Positions 17,043 to 23,808 of a stretch of DNA of 23,808 nucleotides are shown piece by piece (the first letter of the stretch is position 1; each line of letters begins with the position of its first letter). The notes below the pieces were generated by a model that was given only the letters and a program-made list of their open reading frames with translations, ran no database searches and was not told the origin of the DNA. The position numbers were made by a program, and so were the translations under genes. The DNA comes from Syncephalastrum monosporum B8922 (taxonomy: Eukaryota; Mucoromycota; Mucoromycetes; Mucorales; Syncephalastraceae), in contig JNEN01000749.1 in the NCBI GenBank assembly GCA_000697355.1, positions 1-23,808 on the forward strand, written 5' to 3'.

Positions 17043-18908
17043 TTAGAATACAGTCCCCAATGCCTCAAACCAGCTGACGATGCTCGAGTCGGTCTGTACA
17101 CATTGTCTGAACTCTTCAAAATCAATATATCCTTTTCGTTTCGGCTTCGCAGTCTTGAAAGTTCTGTCGACCATCTCATTGATAGCATTCTGCGACATGG
17201 TTTCCATTATGGGGAACTTCTCCTCCCACGTCTTCTTGCGGACGTGATCCTCTATCTCGTCGTTGTCGCCCTCACTGGACAGTTCGAGTGCTGTACTCCG
17301 TTGCTTGTTCTTGCGCATGGATCGGTCATATTCATCGGCTTGGAAGGCATCGGTCAAGGCCTGCGCCTCCTCCCATTGCTGTTTGCTTCGGGCATACAGC
17401 TTTTCAAAGTGGTCTTCCTTGAGGGGGTACCGACGTTTCCCGTGTGTTCGTCGACTGGAGGATGGTCCCGGTGCAGACCCGCTGCTTGTGTCCTCGCTGT
17501 CGCTACTGTTGTCGCTACTGCTGCCTGACCCGTCTCCTTGAGGTGAGCTCGGCATGGCTACATTGAATGCAGAGCTGACGGGCTGCGATGCAGAGAATTC
17601 AAAAGTATCCATCATCTCATCCTCCATGGCACTCACAACATCGCGGACAAGTTCCATGGAGAGGTAAAAGTAGGATTTAAACATTTGGTAGAGTTCATCC
17701 CGTGATAGATACCCGTCCTCGTCCAGATCATAACCCTTAAAGGCATCTGTATGTTGTTGGGATCAGCCAAGGACCCACTTTCGTCCTCTCTGACTTACAT
17801 TCCATTTTTTCATCCAAGTTGCCTTTGCACAAGATGCTGAGACCCGCAACAAGCTCAGAAAAGTTGATGACGCCATCATGGTCTTGATCAAAAAAGTCGA
17901 AGATGCGCTCAGTAATTAGGTTCTTCTCAAGGCCGAGCGGGCCAAGGCATTGTTCAAAAGTATCTTTGTCAATTCCACTGCTGTCTTCGGATTTGTCAAC
18001 AGTAGCTAGTGACTTGAATTGCTCATAAAGTGCTTCGAGTTCGACCTGGTCGACTAAATCGGTCATCAGTCATGGCAGGTCAGCCATAGATAGATATCCA
18101 ACACTTACAATGAGAGCGCTGCTGGAGTTGACGTATTTTCTCAGTCGTAAGGGACCATCGGATATTATTCTTGCCGGGATAGAACGCAGGCAGGAGTGCG
18201 CTTCGTGGGTTTGCAAGGGGCGGAATGGGTATGCGTATTTTGAGAAAGACGTGCGTAGCCGTGTGGGTGTTGCCGCTCTCGCACATTTCGCAGAGATCAA
18301 AGTCGACGCAGTTGGCGCACTTGTAGCGTACACCTCGAATGGGTGACACATTGCACTTATTACATGTGATCCCTCCTATCACGGATAAAGTGAGTGAATC
18401 AACTCGCTCTCTTGTACCTTTCTCTGTCTTAACTTACTATGGATATAGCCCTCTAACGTACTTTGTTAGTCTTGCCTTTCCATCAACCATACTGCATACC
18501 TTTACGCGCTTGATTCTCGGATATAGCATAAATGATATTCAGGAGGTTTTTATTGTCATCGTCGCTCCATTCCTTGAAAAGTGACATTGTGCCGTGGAAG
18601 ATGTCTTCTTCGGAATCGGAGAAGTGGACCTGAAGCAGGGACAGATCGTCTGCGGTCGTATCCGGTGTGGGTCGTCTCTGTTGCGCGGGCCGTGCTCTCC
18701 TGCGACGAACGTGACGCGATCGCCTTAAGCGAGACGAGCCTTCGGGATTCGCAGAAGCAGGATCTTGGGCGGAAGAAGAATGACCATTCCCTTCTGCAGG
18801 ACGCGTGTGCGAGGACCGTAAAAGAGACGTAGCCACGATAGCAATTGCACCAGTCAGCACGCCAGATATTACAAGCAGCGACGTTGGAATGTTGGACGTA
18901 TTGTTCAT
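17043..18908 (-). CDS. Membrane-anchored ZZ zinc-finger / EF-hand protein
   Basis: Probably a calcium-responsive adaptor on a membrane; the exact role is unknown. Exons (minus): 18908-18500, 18452-18438, 18375-18109, 18053-17799, 17746-17043, giving 1650 nt, 549 aa. An N-terminal hydrophobic segment (residues ~9-31, TSLLVISGVLTGAIAIVATSLL) precedes a basic Arg-rich stretch. A ZZ finger follows at ~141-190 (HRGITCNKC, GVRYKCANCVDFDLCEMC, then H-H). Two canonical EF-hand loops are at ~286-297 (DQDHDGVINFSE) and ~322-333 (DLDEDGYLSRDE). A Ser/Asp-rich region with a basic patch comes next, then a degenerate EF-hand (KPKRKGYIDFEEF) near the C-terminus. Exon 2 is only 15 nt and symmetric, and supplies the conserved His of the ZZ finger. 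The stop is 156 bases before the esterase ATG, in the same frame. Confidence 0.88.
18438..18452 (-). other. 15-nt micro-exon of the ZZ/EF-hand gene
   Basis: The exon AGGGCTATATCCATA is flanked by TTAG and GTAAGT. It joins phase 1 to phase 1, encoding EGYIH plus the first base of Arg. Skipping it leaves the frame intact but removes the His that begins the ZZ consensus. Confidence 0.75.
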
Positions 18909-20166
18909 TTGTCGTAAAGCAAAAGAAGTGTATTGATTCTTCTCAGTTTTGATGTCATAAAAGGCAAGTCAGCTGTGCGCCTGATTACCCGGCTTTGGGT
19001 AAATCGGACGGCATTTGTCTGCTCGCTTTTTGGCTCATTTTGCCAGGAATAGACAGAAAGAAAAGATATTGATGACTTTCACTTGTATGTAGACTGACGC
19101 GCTGTATCAATGTAGGACCGAAATATAGTATTCGAGCAGTATGCACAGAATATGTAGTAGAAGAAGACTCTCGCACCTACACATGTGACATTAATATATG
19201 GATGAATGCCATGTCCCAGCTTCCTTACGAAATTAACTACTAGACCATCATGGAGACGTTTATTGCACCATTGTAAAATATACACAGCTAGCAGGAAGGA
19301 CACATCTAATAAGTGGAATAAAGAGGTGTTCCTATATCTATGTTAATGTCCAAGCTTCGTGCGATAATGAAATCACGCAATATCAAATTATGAATACTCA
19401 TCTTTTTATGCACTGTGCGTGGGATCACCGACGGCAGCATAATATTTATGTAATATACGCTGAAATATGAAGAAGAAATAACTCGAGATTGGTGGTATCT
19501 ATGTACATTGATGTACAATCATGCAGCCCATTTCGACGTATCATTTTCGCATTTGGCGCATTTTACAGGTATGGAGGGAGAGGCTCAAGCCAGAAAGTCA
19601 AATCTGTGGCAAGACGCGTTATCCTAGGCGCCAAATTTTATGCGACGTCAACAGACAATTGCTTCCATGACTTCACGCACGGACATTTATCACAGAGCGC
19701 GGCAGGTGGTGGTTTAAGAACGAGAATTTAGGTTTTTTATCTTGGTTACACGCAGAAAGCATACCTGCAAAGATGTGAGAACTGGAATTCGCATTCTGTA
19801 GGAGCGATCACGCAATAGAGTCTTTCATTCTTACAAACATCACCTATGATGGCGTGACAATTTGCATCAAGGTCACAATCTTTGCGTAATGTGGGATTAA
19901 ACTAAAGTCTTGACAGCACCATATGACGCGTACATAGGCATCTGTATGGTTTTCAGATTAAATGGACGAAAATGGCATCCGTGTTGCTAAGCACATGCGC
20001 GCAGATGCCAGTTTTCCTAGCCGGATATCCATGGTTCCATGGGTTATAGATCAGCCGATGATAAATTTACACACTGGAGATAACAAGAATCGAGTATATA
20101 TAAGTAAGCGATAGAGAAAAGTGATCATTCAAAAAGTACAAAGAACAACAAAAGCAAGTATATTAA
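18909..20166. promoter_or_regulatory. Divergent intergenic region (ZZ/EF-hand and dioxygenase genes)
   Basis: About 1.26 kb between two outward-facing starts. No coding frame with protein character was found. Only a TATA box close to the dioxygenase start could be assigned. Confidence 0.5.
20095..20104 (+). promoter_or_regulatory. TATA box of the TauD-type dioxygenase
   Basis: TATATATAAG lies 63 bases before the ATG at 20167. It is followed by an A-rich leader, a typical fungal core promoter layout. Confidence 0.65.
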
Positions 20167-21360
20167 ATGGCACCACCCAACGCAGAGACAACCGAGCTCG
20201 TACAGGAATTCAAGGATCTGGATTTGAAGGAGCTCGCCAGAAAAGGCCCTTATACCGTCCATCCAGAGACGAAGGTATATTTCTTCTTTGTAATGTACAC
20301 ACCAGTTTACGCTATATCCTGCGTCATAGTATCCTGATCTGGAGCCCTTTGAGCACAAAGACCCTGGCCACCGCGCTGATCCTAAGAAGGCGTCAATTTA
20401 CGATAATGCAGAAAAGATTTTTGATTTAACGCCTCATATTGGTACCGAGGTTCACGGCATTCAGCTGTCCAAGCTGACCGATCAGCAGAAGGATGATTTG
20501 GCTTTACTGGTAGCCGAGCGTGGTGTTGTCTTTTTCCGAGACCAGGATATCACCGTCAAACAAGGACTCGAACTTGGAAAACATTATGGACGTCTACATA
20601 TCCATAACTCTGTTGGCCATCCCGAAGGTCTTCCTGAAGCACTCACCGTTTATTATGACACAAAGTGAGTATACACAGATTATCCTTTGAAACTGTAAAA
20701 GCTACGTGATAAGTTATTTATCGGACATTTCTCAATAGGACACCCAAGGATCTGTTCAACAATCGAAGCGCAGGCGACGGCTGGCATTCGGACGTCAGCT
20801 ACGAAGAGCAGCCCTTGGGTGTGACTTTCCTCAAGATCGATACCTTGCCCCCAATTGGTGGCGACACAATGTGGTTGAGCGGCTATACCGCCTATGATCG
20901 CCTGTCACCTGCGTGGCAGCAGTTTGTGGACGGCTTGCAGGTCGTCCACTCGGCTAAAGAGCAGATAGAAGAAGCTTACCGACAAGGGCATATCTCCCGC
21001 CGCAACCACGAGGAATCTGTCCATCCTTTGGTACGCACACATCCCGTGACAGGGTGGAAGGCGTTGTATATCCAGCCAGGTTTCTCGCGCAGGATTGTGG
21101 GCTTGAGCTACCGTGAATCACGTGCTGTTCTCGACTTCTTATTCAACCACATCGAGTCTGGTCATGACTTCCAAGTTCGGTTCCATTGGACAGAAGACAC
21201 AGTGGCTGTCTGGGACAACCGCGTTACTGCGCATAATGCAATTTTTGACTACCTGGACGTTGGTCGGCGTCATGGCTGGCGCGTGTCACCGCAGGCCGAG
21301 AAGCCCTTCTTTGATCCCAATAGCAAATCGCGTCGTCAAGCAGAGCTCGAGAAAGTCTAA
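20167..21360 (+). CDS. TauD/TfdA-family Fe(II)/2-oxoglutarate dioxygenase
   Basis: It uses 2-oxoglutarate and oxygen to hydroxylate a substrate. Fungal relatives act on sulfonates, sulfate esters or related acids, and the substrate here cannot be read from sequence. Exons: 20167-20274, 20330-20664, 20739-21360, giving 1065 nt, 354 aa, normal length for the family. The substrate/cofactor half shows HIGTEVHGIQLSKLTD and RGVVFFRDQDIT. Iron ligands are His164 and Asp166 in GWHSDVS and distal His ~313 in RVTAHNAIFDY. The Arg that binds 2-oxoglutarate is in RRHGWRV (~325-329). TLPPIGGDTMW, typical of TauD proteins, precedes the insert region. Introns are 55 and 74 nt with standard GT-AG ends. A TATA box lies 63 bases upstream and AATAAA lies 40 bases downstream. 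There is no signal peptide, so the protein is probably cytosolic. Confidence 0.95.
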
Positions 21361-21399
21361 CAACCATATAACATATGAGAATGATTATATTACTACGTG

Positions 21400-21405
21400 A
21401 ATAAA
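21400..21405 (+). terminator. Poly(A) signal of the dioxygenase gene
   Basis: AATAAA lies 40 bases after the TAA stop at 21358-21360. Confidence 0.7.
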
Positions 21406-21846
21406 CTTCTTATTCAACGGTATTAGTATAGTACAGCGGGATAGTTTCATTGCGCAGATTACTAACATACAAACGACTCACTTTTACTGGCTTGAACAGC
21501 GGAAATATATAGTCAAGAAGTATGGCTGCTGACTTTTTCTGAAGACCACATGCAACTTCCATACATTCTCTTTTCACCTCTTTGCGTTATGCGAGCAAAG
21601 GGGGTCGGCGATACCAAAAAAGTGTGTTCTACTCTAGGGGCATAGACGTATATGCATTCACGTAAATAAAAGAGATTCGTAAACAAAATTTGGTTCATAG
21701 AAAGGAACAAAAATTGACAACGACACAAGCCATCACAAAGATCTACGGAGAAATTTCTCGGCAAGCACAAATCGATAGACGAATTCGTGACACCTTTGTA
21801 AGATGGAAAAGATGGTGTCAGTGAGATTCCAGACAGGTTTTGCTAA

Positions 21847-22302
21847 GGATTTCAGGAAGTGCAAGTAACGCAAGTAACGCAAGTAACGCAAGTAATGCAA
21901 GTAACGGCCACCGGGGCATTTCCAAGCTCAGTAAGCGTGAGACAGCACACCAGCACCATCAGCCACCGTGGCCTCTATCAGTACTACAATGCCCGCCGAC
22001 CTCCAATAAATGCAAGCTTGGCACCGTCCACCCCGACTGGTGGATCAATGCACACTCCAGAAATCCCCTTCGATGATAGTACTCGATATGCTCTCACCGC
22101 ACCCCTTCAGCACACAGGCTACAGCAGATATTCCCGACCGTGTTCCTGAGGCGCTGACTCGACCGGGTCCAAGCGTCGAATGAATTGTCGCAGTTCAAAT
22201 CAGGCGTCTTCGTACCTGCGCGGCAGAGACCGAGCAGAGCTTGCCAGAAATCAAAGAGCTAAGAACAAACCAGGACAGAGGAGGAACGGACAGGGACAGT
22301 AG
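21847..22302 (+). pseudogene. Possible broken gene: 151-codon frame with one internal TGA
   Basis: One frame runs from after TAA 21844 to TAG 22300-22302, interrupted only by TGA at 22147-22149. The first part has QVT repeats and then ordinary composition (RGLYQYYNARRPPINASL). The part after the TGA is strongly basic and hydrophilic (ARNQRAKNKPGQRRNGQGQ), like a nucleic-acid-binding C-terminus. No family is recognised. It may be the eroded end of a retroelement protein, or chance. Confidence 0.25.
21861..21905 (+). repeat. 9-bp minisatellite, five copies
   Basis: GCAAGTAAC is repeated five times in tandem, with one change (AAT in copy 4). The period is a multiple of three, so it is open in two frames (QVT and ASN). 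Confidence 0.95.
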
Positions 22303-22344
22303 GTACTATATAGAACCGATAGAGGACTGCAAGAACGACTAGAA

Positions 22345-22390
22345 GATAGACGAGGACTTGACTAAGGGTCGACTAAGGATAGACGAGGAT
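22345..22390 (+). repeat. Imperfect direct repeat in LTR-like stretch
   Basis: GATAGACGAGGA occurs at 22345 and 22378 (spacing 33), and GACTAAGG also occurs twice between them. This AG-rich segment follows the stop of the basic frame, and a TATATATA run lies about 60 bases further on. Confidence 0.6.
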
Positions 22391-22934
22391 GGACAGAGGA
22401 ATAAGACAAGGGTAATTGGATATCGTCTATCCTTGGAATTAGGTAGGGTATATATACTGGATAAAACAAGAAAAGATACAAAAAGCAGTTAACAGAATGC
22501 TGCGAAAGAATACAAAATTAGGTTGCGTATGAAATTATACGCGAAGAATGCCTGATTAATTGACGGGGTGCACGGTGGACTTTGCACATGTGTGCATCTG
22601 CTCATGACAGAAACATAGCATTGAAATCACGTACAATGCTGTAAGGTCATCGTTCCAAATCGAAGGTAGTTAAAAAAACAGGGAGCTATATATGAGTTTG
22701 CGTTAGTCAACTTTGTATATGCGTCTGCAACAATCGAAAGACAACCATGGTCATTAGGATGATATGTAAATATATGTAAAGATGTAGACAACGGCTTGAG
22801 TTCTGGCGGAGAAGTAGCTCCAAAAGCCTAGTAAAGAGCTTCACACATACCGTCAATGACTATTAATCATTCAAACAAAGCTACTTGGGTATTCATGCCA
22901 TTATTCGCTTTGACGAGTCTACTAAGTGTCTCGC

Positions 22935-22948
22935 ACGGTATATACCGT
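22935..22948. repeat. 14-bp perfect palindrome
   Basis: ACGGTATATACCGT is its own reverse complement. It could be a dimeric protein-binding site or chance. Confidence 0.5.
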
Positions 22949-23104
22949 ACCCGAACCTTCATTTTATCTAGAAGGATGAGATGTAAGCGTTCATCACAAA
23001 TTGAAAATGAACGCAAATGTGTGATTTTATTTAGGGAAAACCGAAAAAAGACCAAAGCCGTCAAATGAAGTATATATGACCTGCTCGCTGCTCAAGGCTT
23101 TTTT

Positions 23105-23164
23105 GCCGAGCGCTGAACAAAAAAAACCATTTATTACAACAAATGGAAAAAAACAAGCGCCTCG
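23105..23164. other. Nested hairpin 3' of the Fanzor-like gene
   Basis: The inner stem is CCATTT/AAATGG around an 8-base loop. A-rich arms follow, and then an outer stem CGAGCGCT/AGCGCCTCG with one bulged base. The structure spans the poly(A) signal of the minus-strand transcript. Confidence 0.45.
23130..23135 (-). terminator. Poly(A) signal downstream of the Fanzor-like gene
   Basis: AATAAA on the minus strand lies about 40 bases past the TGA of the shifted-frame tail and 127 bases past the in-frame TAG. Confidence 0.55.
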
Positions 23165-23175
23165 CACACCTAGCA

Positions 23176-23263
23176 TCAACTATAGGTGGGGTCGCTTGAC
23201 AGGTTGAGAGCGCCTTCCACACTGATGTTGCCATCAGCAGAGTCGCTGTTCTTGTCATCCTCT
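23176..23263 (-). other. Shifted-frame extension after the Fanzor-like stop
   Basis: In the frame other than that of the acidic tail, the sequence reads through the TAG and encodes a hydrophilic stretch (LEDDKNSDSADGNISVEGA and on) ending in PTYS and TGA at 23178-23176. Its composition is protein-like and it continues the acidic character. It may be the ancestral C-terminus, put out of frame by an indel in the GAG/GAA tract, or joined by an unseen splice. Confidence 0.35.
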
Positions 23264-23808
23264 AGTCCTCTTGTTCCTCCTGTCTCATTAGTTCCTCGAG
23301 TTCCTCGTGTGTCATATACTCCTCGTCACTCTCTTCTTCCTGTGCTGGCGTATACTCTAACTGCTCTCTTTCTTCCATAAACTCCTCTATCTCCTCTTCA
23401 TCCATTAGTGCCTCAAGTTCCTCGTGTGCCAAAAACTCTTCGTCGCTCTCTCCTTCCGTATACTCCACTGGCTCCTCTGGCTCCACTGGCTCCTCTTCTT
23501 CTTCCTCTTCTTCTTCCTCTTCTGGCTCGGGTTCCCTTTCTTCTTCTTCTTCCATCTCTTCTTGTTCCTCCTCTGGCTCCTCCTCCTCCTCCACCTCTTC
23601 TTCTTCCTCTGGAGCCCGCGCCGGGCGCTGGAGGTCGCTCGGTCTGCTACCCTTGGTCAATTGCTCGACAGCGGCGCGGCGGATGTTTCTGCTAGCGTTA
23701 ACGTCACGTTGCCATAATCTGTGGCAATTCTTGCAAGCTAATACGCCGTGCAACGCGTATTCCAACTCGGGTGGTCGAAACTTCTTGAGTCTGGCCTTCT
23801 TGTCACGT
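23262..23808 (-). CDS. Fanzor/TnpB-like nuclease, C-terminal end, with acidic tail (partial)
   Basis: Only the last 181 codons are in the window; the gene continues beyond the right edge. The visible start (DKKARLKKFRPPELEYALHG) leads into the second zinc-ribbon Cys pair (CKNC) and the RuvC-III motif QRDVNASRNIRR, with its catalytic Asp. This arrangement is typical of TnpB (OrfB zinc ribbon) and its eukaryotic relatives, the Fanzors, which are RNA-guided DNA nucleases. After SRPSDLQRPARAP comes a ~105-residue tail that is mostly Glu. The tail has a duplicated block: SDEEFLAHEELEALMDEEE and SDEEYMTHEELEELMRQEE. The first Cys pair and RuvC-I/II lie outside, so integrity cannot be judged. The TAG at 23264-23262 may be the result of a frameshift. 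Identity is by motif only. Confidence 0.8.
   Translation of the reverse strand, partial: RDKKARLKKFRPPELEYALHGVLACKNCHRLWQRDVNASRNIRRAAVEQLTKGSRPSDLQRPARAPEEEEEVEEEEEPEEEQEEMEEEEEREPEPEEEEEEEEEEEPVEPEEPVEYTEGESDEEFLAHEELEALMDEEEIEEFMEEREQLEYTPAQEEESDEEYMTHEELEELMRQEEQED

Larger units (their letters stand above)
21406..23129. other. AT-rich accessory region with repeat and relic frames
   Basis: About 1.7 kb without an intact gene. It contains the 9-bp minisatellite frame (21847-22302), an LTR-like AG-rich stretch with direct repeats (22345-22390) and a TATATATA run near 22450, and a 14-bp palindrome. The remainder is AT-rich with nothing recognised. Confidence 0.5.

Noticed and set aside
23408..23717. 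Leu/Phe-rich plus-strand frames at the right end
   Set aside because: They are the complement of the Glu-coding GAG/GAA tract of the minus-strand Fanzor-like gene.

Overview
The window looks like nuclear DNA of an intron-rich, early-diverging fungus, most likely Mucoromycota (Mucorales-like). This is inferred from dense 47-74 nt spliceosomal introns, fungal RNA polymerase III and TauD-type proteins, and both Tc1/mariner and Fanzor (TnpB-like) coding sequence. No RNA gene, CRISPR array or bacterial operon structure was seen.

Layout, left to right. A Tc1/mariner transposase with an uninterrupted reading frame (minus) runs off the left edge. It is followed by a ~150 bp cluster of direct and inverted repeats. 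Next is the full gene for the largest subunit of RNA polymerase III (RPC1/RPO31, minus, 14 exons, about 1392 aa). It is divergent from a 13-exon bacterial/mitochondrial-type alanyl-tRNA synthetase (plus, about 901 aa). A 2.5 kb stretch without a supportable gene leads to a single-exon, low-complexity orphan protein (349 aa, plus). After another 1.3 kb gap come two tightly packed minus-strand genes: a GHSMGG serine esterase (6 exons, 333 aa) and, just upstream, a membrane-anchored ZZ-finger/EF-hand protein (5 exons, 549 aa). The latter is divergent from a TauD/TfdA-family Fe(II)/2-oxoglutarate dioxygenase (plus, 3 exons, 354 aa). The last 2.4 kb holds a 9-bp minisatellite inside a broken reading frame. 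At the right edge is the C-terminal end of a Fanzor/TnpB-like nuclease (minus) with a long poly-glutamate tail.

Exon models were built by hand from GT(GC)-AG sites, reading-frame continuity and family motifs. The five multi-exon models each sum to a multiple of three, but none is checked against transcripts. RPC1 and the alanyl-tRNA synthetase are housekeeping genes sharing one divergent intergenic region. The esterase and the ZZ/EF-hand gene are remarkable because their coding frames are the same, separated by one stop codon and 52 open codons, which raises the possibility of a fused product. The strongest accessory signal is the Fanzor end: a RuvC-III/zinc-ribbon segment followed by a duplicated acidic tail, an apparently frame-shifted former C-terminus, a poly(A) signal and a nested hairpin.
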